From assembly GCF_900102185.1 (NCBI RefSeq), contig NZ_LT629690.1:2418001-2482000 (forward strand): a stretch of 64,000 bases of DNA, written 5' to 3'. Position numbers and translations under genes: made by a program. Shown piece by piece: positions 16,808 through 25,109 of this stretch. The stretch comes from Terriglobus roseus. Its GTDB lineage: Bacteria > Acidobacteriota > Terriglobia > Terriglobales > Acidobacteriaceae. The notes under the pieces were generated by a model. It was not told where the DNA came from. It did no database searches and saw nothing but the letters and a program-made list of their open reading frames with translations. Numbering within the stretch: position 1 is the stretch's first letter; each line of letters starts with the position of its first letter.

Positions 16808-17988
16808 ACGACGCACAGCAAAAAGTCTTTGCCGCACTCGACCACTTCCGCATCGAGCTTCCCTCCTGGGGATTCGCCAACACCGGTACACGCTTCGGCA
16901 AATTCATCCAGCCCGGTGCCGCCACCAACATCGCGGAAAAGTTTGCAGATGCGGGCATGGTGAACAAGCTCACCGGCGTAGCACCCACCGTGGCGTTACA
17001 CGTTCTTTGGGATCTGCCCAAGGGTGAAGGCTCCGTCAACGAGATTCGTCAGCTTGAACAACAGCATGGTATCCGCTCTGGCTCCATCAATCCAAACCTG
17101 TTTCAGGATCAGGTGTACAAGTTCGGCTCGCTCTGCAACCCGGATCCCTCCGTCCGCAAACAAGCCACCGATCACATGATTGAAAGCGTGCAGATTGCCA
17201 AAGCACTCGGCTCGCGCGACATCTCCCTGTGGCTCTCCGATGGCGCGAACTATCCCGGCACGCAAAGCATTCAACGCCGTATTGGTTGGCTGACCGAGGC
17301 TCTCGCTGCAACGCACGCAGAGCTCGCGACAGACCAGCGCCTTCTCGTCGAATACAAACCCTTCGAACCAGCCTTCTACTTCACTGACCTCGCGGATTGG
17401 GGCATGGCGTACACGATGGCCAAGCAGGCAGGCCCACAGGCCGTCGTGCTCGTCGATACCGGCCATCATGCTCTGGGCACCAACATTGAACAGATCGTGG
17501 CGTGGCTGCTGCATCTCGGCGCGCTCGGCGGCTTTCACTTCAACGATCGCAAGTTCGCCGACGATGACCTCACTCTCGGCTCCATCGACCCGTATCAGGT
17601 CTTCCGCATCTTCCACGAAATTCACGCACACACCGCCAGCGGCGGTCGCAGCGACATCGCCTACATGATCGACCAGAGTCACAACCTGAAGGGCAAGATG
17701 GAAGCGATGGTGCAGACCGTCGCCACCGCCCAGGAGCTCTATGCCCGTGCCGCACTCGTGGACCAAGCAAAGCTCTCAGAACTGCAGGACGCCTGTGCGT
17801 TGGTGGAAGCTGAGGAACTCTTCCGCAACGCATTCTTCACCGACGTTCGTCCGTTGGTGCAGGCGTGGCGCTCCTCCAAAGGCCTGCCAGCCGATCCGCT
17901 TGTCGCACTGAAGGAAAGTGGCTATGTGGACACCATCAGCCGCGAGCGAGCCGCAAAGAACGCCAGCAGCGGGGGCTCGTACGCCTGA
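16804..17988 (+). CDS. rhaI: L-rhamnose isomerase (RhaI type)
   Basis: The enzyme converts L-rhamnose to L-rhamnulose. The 394 residues fit the xylose-isomerase-like TIM barrel of the RhaI type known from Pseudomonas stutzeri, not the E. coli RhaA type: SGSINPNLFQD, DISLWLSDGANYPG, LLVEYKPFEPAFYFTD, VLVDTGHHALGTN and GGFHFNDRKFADDDLTLGS supply the metal-binding Glu, Asp and His positions. Coupling to rhaM confirms the assignment. No rhamnulokinase, aldolase or transporter gene lies in the window, so the rest of the pathway must be elsewhere. Confidence 0.9.
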   Translation: MNDAQQKVFAALDHFRIELPSWGFANTGTRFGKFIQPGAATNIAEKFADAGMVNKLTGVAPTVALHVLWDLPKGEGSVNEIRQLEQQHGIRSGSINPNLFQDQVYKFGSLCNPDPSVRKQATDHMIESVQIAKALGSRDISLWLSDGANYPGTQSIQRRIGWLTEALAATHAELATDQRLLVEYKPFEPAFYFTDLADWGMAYTMAKQAGPQAVVLVDTGHHALGTNIEQIVAWLLHLGALGGFHFNDRKFADDDLTLGSIDPYQVFRIFHEIHAHTASGGRSDIAYMIDQSHNLKGKMEAMVQTVATAQELYARAALVDQAKLSELQDACALVEAEELFRNAFFTDVRPLVQAWRSSKGLPADPLVALKESGYVDTISRERAAKNASSGGSYA

Positions 17989-18023
17989 GCCGCCCACGGA
18001 GTCATGGTCTAAGCTCAAAGCAG

Positions 18024-18902
18024 ATGCAGACGCAGGAAGAACAGCTTTACACCACCAATAGACCTCACCCCAAGGTATGGATTGCCAGCACTGCGGCGAT
18101 CCTCTTGCTGCTCTCTCTGCCGTCCATTCTGCCGCCGGACGGCCAGACTCACTCCGGCCAGTTCCTTGGTCGTTTCCATGTCGGCCTGATTCATCTGCCT
18201 ATTGGTCTGCTGTTCCTGGTTCCTGTCTTTGACCTTGCCGCAAAGAAGCGCCCCGCGCTGCAGCAGGCAGCATCGATCACGCTCAACATCGCAGCCGTGA
18301 CAGGCTTCCTCTCTGCACTGCTCGGAATCGTCCTGGCACACGCCGGGGCCTTCTCTGCGGATCAGGTACGCACGCATCTGTGGACCGGAATCGTGCTCGC
18401 CGTCGCAGCCATCGTCCTCACCATGCTGCGCACGTTCCTTCCTCAGCGAGCATTGCTGAGCATCCCTCTCGCTTTGCTTACCCTCTGGACCGCCCACACC
18501 GGCGGCAAAATCGTCTATGGCGACGACTGGCTCACAGAGTTCGCACCACACCTGGCGCCATCGCGCAGCTATCCTGCAGTCGATCCAGAAGGCGTCTATG
18601 CAAAACAGGTGCAGCCCATCCTGAACGCCAACTGCGTAAAGTGCCATGGCTCTACGGAGCGCAAAGGAAATCTTCGCCTGGATAGCTACGCGCACCTACT
18701 GGATGGTGGCTCCAGCGGCGACATCGTGAGCGCGGGTCATCCCGAACGCAGCATCCTGCTGCACCGCATCACTCTTCCTCCAAACGACCCGAAGCTGATG
18801 CCCAAGAAGGGCGAACCGCTCACCACGGCGGAAATCGAAACCCTCCGCGCATGGATTACTGCTGGAGCTTCACCATCCGCCACGCCAACCACACAGCCAT
18901 GA
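18024..18902 (+). CDS. Membrane protein with C-terminal PSCyt1-type c-type cytochrome domain
   Basis: The 292-residue protein has four or five predicted membrane segments in its first half (for example LIHLPIGLLFLVPVFDLA and IVLAVAAIVLTML), resembling DUF2231-like membrane modules. The C-terminal periplasmic domain has one heme site, CVKCH, in QPILNANCVKCHGSTERKG, with LRLDSYAHLLDGG and ITLPPNDPKLMPKKG as in planctomycete-type cytochromes. The ATG at 18024 has a weak ribosome site. Such proteins are common in sugar-degrading acidobacteria, but their function is unknown. It follows rhaI by 35 bases and may share its transcript. Confidence 0.8.
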   Translation: MQTQEEQLYTTNRPHPKVWIASTAAILLLLSLPSILPPDGQTHSGQFLGRFHVGLIHLPIGLLFLVPVFDLAAKKRPALQQAASITLNIAAVTGFLSALLGIVLAHAGAFSADQVRTHLWTGIVLAVAAIVLTMLRTFLPQRALLSIPLALLTLWTAHTGGKIVYGDDWLTEFAPHLAPSRSYPAVDPEGVYAKQVQPILNANCVKCHGSTERKGNLRLDSYAHLLDGGSSGDIVSAGHPERSILLHRITLPPNDPKLMPKKGEPLTTAEIETLRAWITAGASPSATPTTQP

Positions 18903-18952
18903 GACACGAAAGGCCCCGCGACGGGGGATCGCGGAGCCAATGCGTTCGTGTC
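18903..18952. repeat. 50-bp compound inverted repeat, likely bidirectional terminator
   Basis: The outer arms GACACGAA (18903-18910) and TTCGTGTC (18945-18952) pair perfectly. Nested inside are GGCCCCGCGA (18912-18921) and TCGCGGAGCC (18929-18938) with one mismatch. It starts directly after the TGA of the cytochrome gene and lies just after the stop of the convergent small gene. Confidence 0.7.
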
Positions 18953-18962
18953 TGGAGAAGGG

Positions 18963-19178
18963 TTACTTGGTAAAGATGTCTCCGTCGTTATGTGCCTGGC
19001 GATTCATCCCGCGACGTGCGGAATCCTCCGCAGCGCGATCGATGCCCGATTGGTGTCCGCTCTCGGCACGTTCCAGCGAATTCACACCCGGACGCGCTGG
19101 CGTATCTGGCGTGTTTACCTTTTCCTTTGCAACTCCCTCGCCTTCACCTGCAAATCCATTTCCAGTCAAACCGCTCAT
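18963..19178 (-). CDS. Small hydrophilic hypothetical protein
   Basis: The 71-residue protein is Gly-, Glu- and Arg-rich with no membrane segment or signal peptide. It starts MSGLTGNGFAGEGEG and ends NDGDIFTK. The gene has a plausible ribosome-binding site (GAGGTG seven bases before the ATG) and fills an otherwise empty gap between the cytochrome and dipeptidase genes, with a hairpin after its stop. I do not recognise it. Reading frames on the plus strand here are rich in Ser, Arg and His and look like shadows. Confidence 0.55.
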   Translation of the reverse strand: MSGLTGNGFAGEGEGVAKEKVNTPDTPARPGVNSLERAESGHQSGIDRAAEDSARRGMNRQAHNDGDIFTK

Positions 19179-19284
19179 TGTCCGTCACCTCGCCCAACAT
19201 AGACGCGTAGACCCAGGGATTGGTTTGCCACGCCATTCCACGGCAACCCAGCAAACCGCATGAAACATTCGCAAGCGAGCTAAC

Positions 19285-20430
19285 ATGAAACAGATGAGAA
19301 ACTTCCTCGAAGAAGCGAAAGCGCTCCATGACAGCGGCATCGTGCTGGACGGCCATGCAGATACGCCTCAACGCTTCGTCGACGAGGACTGGAACTGGGT
19401 TGGTTCACCGCTTGGGATGGGTCAACTCTCTGCGGAGACAGCCAACGAAGGACATCTGCATGGAGGGTTTCTCATTGCATGGCCGGAGCCCGATGCCTGG
19501 ACAGGAAAGTTCGCCGAACGCACCCGCACTCTCATCGCCGGTATTCATCAGCAAGCCGCGAAGCAGCCGGAAGCCATCACCATATGCATCACCGCAGAGG
19601 AAGTACGCAACGCCAAACATAACGGCCAATACGCTGCGCTGATTGGTATCGAGGGTGGCCACGCTATCGAAAACAGCCTCGACAACCTGCGTGAATTCCA
19701 TTCCAACGGCGCGCGCTACATGACCCTCACCTGGGCCAACGCGAACGACTGGTGCGGCTCCAGCGGCTTTGGGGGCGACGGCGGCTTAACCGCCTTCGGT
19801 CGCAACGTGGTCCGCGAGATGAACCGCCTCGGCATGCTTGTGGACGTCTCCCACGTCAGCGATGCCGCCTTCCATGACGTTCTGGAAACATCATGGGCGC
19901 CGATCATCGCCTCACATTCGTCGTCACGCCACATCTGCCAGGCAGCCCGCAACCTTACCGACAACATGGCGCGGAGACTCGCGGCCAAAGGCGGCATAGT
20001 GATGGTGAACTTCTTCGCAGGCTTCCTTAGCGACGCATGGCGTGAAGCCTGGAATGCGATGAAGCCAGAGCGAAATGCCGCGCTCGACAAGGCCCGCGAG
20101 CAATTCCGCGCACAGGGGAAGCCGTTCCTTTTCTTTGATGAACTCGCAATCGAGCGCGAGTTCGCCCGCCGCATCCCACCGGTTCCCTTGTCAGTCCTGG
20201 TCGACCACTTCGACCATCTGTTGCGCGTCATCGGACCGAAACATGTCGGCATTGGTTCCGACTTCGACGGCATCTCCCTCTCGGTAGAAGGCATGGAAAC
20301 TGCCGCCGATTTGCCGAAGCTTACTGCCGCACTTCTGGAACGGGGATGGTCCGCTGACGACCTTCGCGGGCTACTGGGCGAAAACCTTTTGCGTGTGCTG
20401 AAACAGGCCGAGGACTTTGCCGCCGCGTGA
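19285..20430 (+). CDS. Membrane-dipeptidase family protein (peptidase M19)
   Basis: This zinc dipeptidase homologue has 381 residues. Metal-site motifs are in place: HAD in VLDGHADTP (His24, Asp26), the bridging Glu in IGIEGGHAIEN, His in DVSHVSD and His in IASHSSSRH. Renal dipeptidase-type bacterial enzymes cleave dipeptides, including those with D-residues at the C-terminal position. No signal peptide is evident, so it is probably cytoplasmic. Its stop overlaps a possible GTG start of the next gene, suggesting one operon with the cyclophilins. Confidence 0.87.
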   Translation: MKQMRNFLEEAKALHDSGIVLDGHADTPQRFVDEDWNWVGSPLGMGQLSAETANEGHLHGGFLIAWPEPDAWTGKFAERTRTLIAGIHQQAAKQPEAITICITAEEVRNAKHNGQYAALIGIEGGHAIENSLDNLREFHSNGARYMTLTWANANDWCGSSGFGGDGGLTAFGRNVVREMNRLGMLVDVSHVSDAAFHDVLETSWAPIIASHSSSRHICQAARNLTDNMARRLAAKGGIVMVNFFAGFLSDAWREAWNAMKPERNAALDKAREQFRAQGKPFLFFDELAIEREFARRIPPVPLSVLVDHFDHLLRVIGPKHVGIGSDFDGISLSVEGMETAADLPKLTAALLERGWSADDLRGLLGENLLRVLKQAEDFAAA

Positions 20431-20465
20431 CCGGTTCCACCGCGCAGCGTATTCTGGATTACGGC

Positions 20466-21224
20466 ATGATGTTCCGACTTGCGCCCCTATCTCTCTTCGC
20501 GATTCTCGCCGCTGCTCCGGTAGCGGCACTGGCACAGGCAGGGTCCCCTGTACCGCCTGCCCAGCAGCAGAATCCTCCGGCAAAGCCTGCGGACGACCTG
20601 CCGGATTCACCCGGAGCCGCCGAAGGCCTCGGCGTTCCGCCTGCACCGAACGGCCCTACGGCCGTCATTGACACCACGATGGGTCGCCTGACCTGCCAGT
20701 TCTTCCAGACTGAGTCACCCAAGACTGTGGAGAACTTCATCGGTCTGGCCACTGGCACCAAGGACTTCACCGATCCCTCAACCGGCCAGAAGATGCACGG
20801 TGTGCCCTTCTACGACGGCACTACCTTCCACCGCGTCATTGCCAACTTCATGATCCAGGGCGGCGACCGCGCTGGAACGGGCGCTGGCGACGCTGGCTAC
20901 TACATCGGCGAAGAGCGTTCCCCCGGTCTGCGTTTTGACCGGGAAGGTCGTCTTGCCATGGCCAATGCTGGCCCCAACACTGGCAGCACGCAGTTTTTCA
21001 TCACTGAAGCGCCCGTTCCGGAACTGAACGGGAAACACACCATCTTCGGTCAGTGCGATCCGCATTCGGTGCTGGTCGTGCAGTCCATCGCCCGCGTGGA
21101 AAAGAACTCGCAGGATAAACCTGTAACGCCCGTGACAATCAAGCACGTCACAATTGTTCCGGAGGGTGGCACCATTCCGCCGGATCCAATGGCGACCCAG
21201 CCTGCCACACCTGCAGCGCAGTAG
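20466..21224 (+). CDS. Exported cyclophilin-type peptidyl-prolyl isomerase
   Basis: The protein catalyses cis-trans isomerisation of prolyl bonds in the periplasm. A signal peptide (MMFRLAPLSLFAILAAAPVA, cut near ALAQA) and a Pro/Ala-rich linker precede one cyclophilin domain. Catalytic positions are seen in TFHRVIANFMIQGGD (Arg, Phe, Gln) and NAGPNTGSTQFFIT. The ATG at 20466 starts exactly at the signal peptide; an upstream GTG at 20427 overlaps the dipeptidase stop and would add 13 residues. A cytosolic-looking paralogue follows directly. Confidence 0.87.
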   Translation: MMFRLAPLSLFAILAAAPVAALAQAGSPVPPAQQQNPPAKPADDLPDSPGAAEGLGVPPAPNGPTAVIDTTMGRLTCQFFQTESPKTVENFIGLATGTKDFTDPSTGQKMHGVPFYDGTTFHRVIANFMIQGGDRAGTGAGDAGYYIGEERSPGLRFDREGRLAMANAGPNTGSTQFFITEAPVPELNGKHTIFGQCDPHSVLVVQSIARVEKNSQDKPVTPVTIKHVTIVPEGGTIPPDPMATQPATPAAQ

Positions 21225-21261
21225 GCATCCAACGTCGTACAGCAATAGAAAGGAAACACCC

Positions 21262-21783
21262 ATGGCAGATCGCACACCAGGTACCTACGCCGTCTTCAAC
21301 ACCAGCGAAGGCACCATCGTCACGCGTCTCTTTGAGAAGGATGCACCGGAGACCGTTGCCAACTTCATCGGCCTGGCTGAGGGCACTAAGAAGTGGGAGA
21401 GCCGCAGCAAGAAGGGCGACAAGCTCTATGACGGCACCATCTTCCACCGCGTAATCCCTGAGTTCATGATCCAGGGCGGCGATCCGGAAGGCACCGGCAT
21501 GGGCGGCCCCGGCTATCGCTTTGCAGACGAGACCAAGGGCTCGCCGCACGGCTTCCAGGAGACCGGCAAGCTGGCCATGGCGAACGCTGGCCCCAACACC
21601 AACGGCTCGCAGTTCTTCATTACCGTTGCTCCTACCACCTGGCTCACCGGACGCCACACCATCTTCGGTGAAGTCGTGGAAGGCTACGACATCGTGGAGA
21701 AGGTCAGCAAGGTCGCACGTGATGGCATGGACCGCCCCAAGAAGCCCGTCGTACTCGAATCGGTAGTTATCGAGCGCGTCTAG
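21262..21783 (+). CDS. Cytoplasmic cyclophilin-type peptidyl-prolyl isomerase
   Basis: This 173-residue single-domain cyclophilin has no signal peptide. Active-site segments are intact: TIFHRVIPEFMIQGGDPEGTG and NAGPNTNGSQFFITVAPT, here named by their key Arg, Phe and Gln residues. The ATG at 21262 follows AAAGGAAACACCC. The pair of exported and cytosolic cyclophilins 37 bases apart suggests duplication with retargeting. The unit ends at a strong terminator. Confidence 0.9.
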   Translation: MADRTPGTYAVFNTSEGTIVTRLFEKDAPETVANFIGLAEGTKKWESRSKKGDKLYDGTIFHRVIPEFMIQGGDPEGTGMGGPGYRFADETKGSPHGFQETGKLAMANAGPNTNGSQFFITVAPTTWLTGRHTIFGEVVEGYDIVEKVSKVARDGMDRPKKPVVLESVVIERV

Positions 21784-21802
21784 CTCACAAAGCACAGCAA
21801 GG

Positions 21803-21831
21803 AAACGGCCCGCATCTGCGGGCCGTTTTTC
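21803..21831 (+). terminator. Rho-independent terminator
   Basis: AAACGGCCCGCA (21803-21814), TC, TGCGGGCCGTTT (21817-21828), then TT. A tight 12-bp stem between the cyclophilin gene and the convergent carboxymuconolactone decarboxylase-like gene. Confidence 0.9.
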
Positions 21832-21837
21832 TGTTTG

Positions 21838-22425
21838 CTACACAGTCGGAGCGGGCTTACCGTTGCTTCCTCGAACAATCTTGCTCTGGTCAAACAAGCG
21901 CAGCACGGGAAAGTCGATATCCGTTCGCGCGACCTTCCAGAAGTAGTTGGTCAGGAAGTTCAGAATCAGGTGACCGAAGACCTCCGCAATATCTTCATCA
22001 CTCCAGCCAGCAGCTTTCACCGCGTCCACCTCTGCATCTGTAAGGTCGCCCTTGTAGCGAACAACAAGCAGAACAAAGTCGAGCAACGCCTGCTCCTTTG
22101 CATCGCTGGACTTACCATGCCGTGCCAGCTCAATATCCTCATCGGTTAGCTTCTGCTGCTTCGCCACCGCTGCCAGAAGCGAGATGCAGTATTCGCAGCC
22201 ATTCTCTTCTCCAATCGCCAAGCCAATCTTTCGCGCCAGCTGTTTGCTGAATCGGCCCTCGGTCAGGTTCTGAAATAGCGTCAGGTAGCTGCTCATCATG
22301 GCGGTGGAATTGGTCATTGCCGACATGAGCAGAGGATGCTTTCCGAACTTCGCGCGCGTGGCGTCGAAGATCTCCTTCTGGGCTTGGGTGGCGGTTTCCG
22401 GGGTGAGTACATGAATGCGAGCCAT
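21838..22425 (-). CDS. Carboxymuconolactone decarboxylase-family protein (AhpD-like)
   Basis: The 195-residue helical protein belongs to the AhpD/CMD superfamily, which includes peroxidase-like and decarboxylase enzymes. The redox pair is in NGCEYCISLLA. In AhpD the fourth residue after the second Cys is His; here it is Leu, so the proton-relay of classical AhpD is altered. It is transcribed divergently from a TetR gene, with matching palindromes in the shared promoter region. It is therefore probably the regulator's target, perhaps induced by electrophiles or peroxides. The substrate is unknown. Confidence 0.85.
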   Translation of the reverse strand: MARIHVLTPETATQAQKEIFDATRAKFGKHPLLMSAMTNSTAMMSSYLTLFQNLTEGRFSKQLARKIGLAIGEENGCEYCISLLAAVAKQQKLTDEDIELARHGKSSDAKEQALLDFVLLVVRYKGDLTDAEVDAVKAAGWSDEDIAEVFGHLILNFLTNYFWKVARTDIDFPVLRLFDQSKIVRGSNGKPAPTV

Positions 22426-22447
22426 GAGTGACGTCTCCTTGATTTAT

Positions 22448-22461
22448 ACCGATCGTTCGGT
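22448..22461. promoter_or_regulatory. TetR-type operator palindrome, site 1
   Basis: ACCGATCGTTCGGT is a near-perfect 14-bp palindrome 23 bases upstream of the carboxymuconolactone decarboxylase-like start. It shares the ACCGA and GTTCGGT halves with site 2 and is very likely bound by the adjacent TetR regulator. Confidence 0.75.
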
Positions 22462-22508
22462 TTCATTCATAGATATCTCCACACGAGAGTCATGTCAATT
22501 GGAACTTT

Positions 22509-22522
22509 ACCGAATGTTCGGT
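22509..22522. promoter_or_regulatory. TetR-type operator palindrome, site 2
   Basis: ACCGAATGTTCGGT lies 25 bases upstream of the tetR start, 61 bases from site 1. It falls between a possible -35 (TTGGAA, 22499-22504) and -10 (TTATCG, 22522-22527), consistent with autorepression. Confidence 0.75.
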
Positions 22523-22546
22523 TATCGTAGAGGCAGGAGAGCGGCA

Positions 22547-23119
22547 ATGCCCCAGGTTCGAAAAATAGAAGACGCGGAGTTGATGCAGCGATTGGCGCGC
22601 ATCTTCAAAGACGTGGGCTATGAAGCTGCGTCTCTGGCGGTTCTGGCCAACGCCACCGGCCTAAAGAAGGCGAGCCTCTACCACCGCTTTCCCTTGGGCA
22701 AAGAGCAGATGGCGGAAGAAGTATTGGCCTTCACAAATCAAATTCTCGACACACACGTATTCCCGGTGCTTAGTGACGTAACGCGGCCGGAGAAAAAGAT
22801 GAGTTCGTTTGTCCGGGTAATCGACGAGTTCTACCTGAACGGCAACGAATCCTGCCTGCTGAATCTTCTTTGCCCGCCGCGTGGCGAAGAGAGCGCTCGC
22901 GCCAAGGCCATCGCTGCCACGTTCAAGCGATTGATCGATGCATTGACGCACGTCGCAGAAGAAACAGGAGCCCCAAAGAAGCTGGCAAAAGCCCGAGCGG
23001 AGCATGCACTAGTCGAACTGCACGGGGCGCTCGTACTCGCTCGTGCAACCGGAGACGACAAGGTCTTCCAGCGCATGCTGACTCGCCTTCCCACGATCAT
23101 CCTGACAAGCGATTCATAA
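22547..23119 (+). CDS. TetR-family transcriptional regulator
   Basis: This 190-residue regulator has an N-terminal helix-turn-helix (IFKDVGYEAASLAVLANATG then LKKASLYHRF) of the TetR/AcrR type and a helical ligand-binding C-terminal domain. The ATG at 22547 follows AGGCAGGAGAGCGGCA. The two ACCGA-N2-GTTCGGT-type palindromes upstream suggest that it represses itself and the divergent AhpD-like gene. The ligand is unknown. The gene ends at a strong terminator. Confidence 0.9.
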   Translation: MPQVRKIEDAELMQRLARIFKDVGYEAASLAVLANATGLKKASLYHRFPLGKEQMAEEVLAFTNQILDTHVFPVLSDVTRPEKKMSSFVRVIDEFYLNGNESCLLNLLCPPRGEESARAKAIAATFKRLIDALTHVAEETGAPKKLAKARAEHALVELHGALVLARATGDDKVFQRMLTRLPTIILTSDS

Positions 23120-23123
23120 ATAC

Positions 23124-23159
23124 AAAAGAAATGGCCCACTTCGGCAGGCCATTTCTTTT
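23124..23159 (+). terminator. Rho-independent terminator
   Basis: AAAAGAAATGGCC (23124-23136) and GGCCATTTCTTTT (23147-23159), a 13-bp stem with a 10-base loop. It serves the tetR gene and the convergent broken hydrolase gene. Confidence 0.9.
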
Positions 23160-23201
23160 GCGAATCGCGATTCATCACATCTCACAAGCCGACGTGTCGT
23201 T

Positions 23202-24088
23202 CTATTTCTGACCGACGTGTTCCGCCAGAAACTCACGCATCGACGCTGAGATCTCCTGCAAATGAGTCTCAAGAGCAAAGTGTCCTGTTGGAAGGAGCGT
23301 CACCTTAGCGTTCGGAATATCTTTTTTGAACGCTTCTGCTCCAGCAGGAATAAAGTATGGGTCGAACTTTCCCCACACCGCGAGCAGCGGAGGTTTCGCA
23401 GTGCGAAAGTACTCCTGAAACTTGGGGTACAGTTTCACGTTGTTGGCGTAATCGAGGAAGAGATCGAGTTGAATATCTACGTTCCCCGGACGCGCCAGCA
23501 ACGCAGCATCCAACGTGTAACTTTCCGGCTTGATCAGGCTTGGGTCCGGTATTCCAACGGAATACTCATGACGCATTCCTTCGAAATTCAAACCGGCGCG
23601 GATTGCGTTCCGATTCTCCATCGTTGGTTCGCGCCAGTAGCGCTGAAGGGGCTGCCACGCATCGCCCAGGCCTTCTTCGTAAGCATTGCCGTTCTGAGAG
23701 ACGATGGCCGTCACCCGCTCAGGAGCCATCAACGCCAGTCGGAAGCAGTGGGCGCTCCGTAATCAAAAACGTACATCGCGTAACGGTTTAGCTTCAGAGC
23801 CTCAGTGAACGCGAAGATCGTCTTTGCCAACGCCTCGAAGGTGTACTTATAACCGCGACTCGCAGGGACTTCAGTAAAGCCGAAACCCGGCAGGTCTGGA
23901 GCGATCACATGGTAGCGGTCGGCAAGGCGCGGAATCAGTTCCCGATATTGAAACGATGACGTGGGAAATCCATGAAGCAAGAGGACAACCGGAGCGTTGG
24001 AGGGGCCTGCTTCGCGATAAAACACATTCACGCCATCGACTTCAACGCGATGGTGAGAGGTGAGCGGAATATTTGGAAGGTCAGTCAT
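23202..24088 (-). pseudogene. Alpha/beta hydrolase (haloalkane dehalogenase-like) broken by a -1 frameshift
   Basis: Two abutting frames together make one alpha/beta hydrolase. The first part runs from ATG at 24088 (AAGGA seven bases upstream), with the oxyanion motif LLHGFPTSSFQYR and nucleophile-elbow region YVFDYGAPT. It then reads into ASDWR and a stop. Adding one base near 23745 restores TGFRLALMAPERVTAIVSQN and continues to GKFDPYFIPAGAEAF and the catalytic His region LPTGHFALETH. All catalytic parts survive, so the break is recent or a sequencing error. The Asp at the elbow fits dehalogenase or epoxide-hydrolase relatives. Upstream in frame lies DRRSFVASAVFG, which looks like a leftover Tat signal (possible TTG start at 24202). 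Confidence 0.82.
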
Positions 24089-24291
24089 AGAGTTTTCCTT
24101 CGGAACGTTGACTTGCTGATTGAAATTGAACAAGGCAATCTTGCGACGAAACGCATCAACACCGAAAACAGCGGATGCCACGAAGCTGCGGCGATCAAAG
24201 TTCAAGGGGCACCTACTTTTGCTGCTTATCGTTGAGGGACTGCGAACGCGACTACGTCCGCTGCAGCCGCTCATACAATACGCCGTACCAA

Positions 24292-25023
24292 CTACCAGGG
24301 ATATGAACCGTCCTTGTGAAAGAAACCGCCCGTGGAGCTGTCGTCAGGCTGTTGAGCAAATCGCACAATTGCCTCTGCGCCTTCTTCGATGGTCTGCGTA
24401 CCGCTGTTACCGTTCAGGTCCGTAGCGGTGTAGCCGGGGCAGATAGAGTTCACCTTGATCTTCGTATCGCGCAGCTCCCATGCAAGGTCAACAGTGAACA
24501 TATTCAGCGCTGCTTTTGATGCGTTGTATCCAAGTGGCTTCACGGGATAGAACGGCGAGTTTGCATCGCTGTTAAGTCCAAGAGAGCCCAGGCCGCTGGA
24601 GACATTGATGATGCGTGCACTTTCCGCGCCGCGCAGTAGCGGCAACAGCGGCTGCGTGAACTCCACAGTGCCGAAGAAATTAATTTCGAAGGTGCGCTTC
24701 AGCGCTTCGCTGGTGACCGTGCTTGCTGGACTATCACCGCCCGTCAAATCGAAGATGCCAGCATTGTTGATGAGCACATCCAGATGGCCAAATTCTTTCT
24801 GTATCTGACCGGCCAGCGCTGACGCTGTCTCAGCCGCACGATCCAGATCGGCGACAACATAGCGAACATCTAAACCCTCGCTACGAAGCTTCGCCGCAGC
24901 TTCTTCGCCACGCTTGGCATCGCGAGCGCCCAGCAGAACGGTAAACCCAGCGTGGCCCAACTGCCGAGCCACTTCAAACCCAATGCCTTTGTTCGCGCCT
25001 GTGATTAGAACAACCTTCGACAT
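24292..25023 (-). CDS. Short-chain dehydrogenase/reductase
   Basis: This 243-residue NAD(P)-dependent oxidoreductase has every classical SDR element: TGANKGIG (8-15), NNAG (86-89), the catalytic Ser in NVSSGLG (142-143), and Tyr166 and Lys170 in YNASK. The pattern resembles plant-type menthone or carbonyl reductases, but the substrate is unknown. The ATG at 25023 follows AAGGAGACAGC. It lies with other small redox and detoxification-like genes (VOC protein, hydrolase remnant, AhpD-like protein). Confidence 0.92.
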   Translation of the reverse strand: MSKVVLITGANKGIGFEVARQLGHAGFTVLLGARDAKRGEEAAAKLRSEGLDVRYVVADLDRAAETASALAGQIQKEFGHLDVLINNAGIFDLTGGDSPASTVTSEALKRTFEINFFGTVEFTQPLLPLLRGAESARIINVSSGLGSLGLNSDANSPFYPVKPLGYNASKAALNMFTVDLAWELRDTKIKVNSICPGYTATDLNGNSGTQTIEEGAEAIVRFAQQPDDSSTGGFFHKDGSYPW

Positions 25024-25109
25024 GCTGTCTCCTTGTGCTTCATGAGCAGGAGTTAGACGCGACGGAAGAAGCCGGGATTCGTCTTTCTTCGAATGCCGGC
25101 AGACACGAC

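Noticed and set aside
18940-19263. 107-residue plus-strand frame in the gap before the dipeptidase
   Set aside because: Ser/Arg/Pro-rich shadow opposite a more plausible small minus-strand gene.
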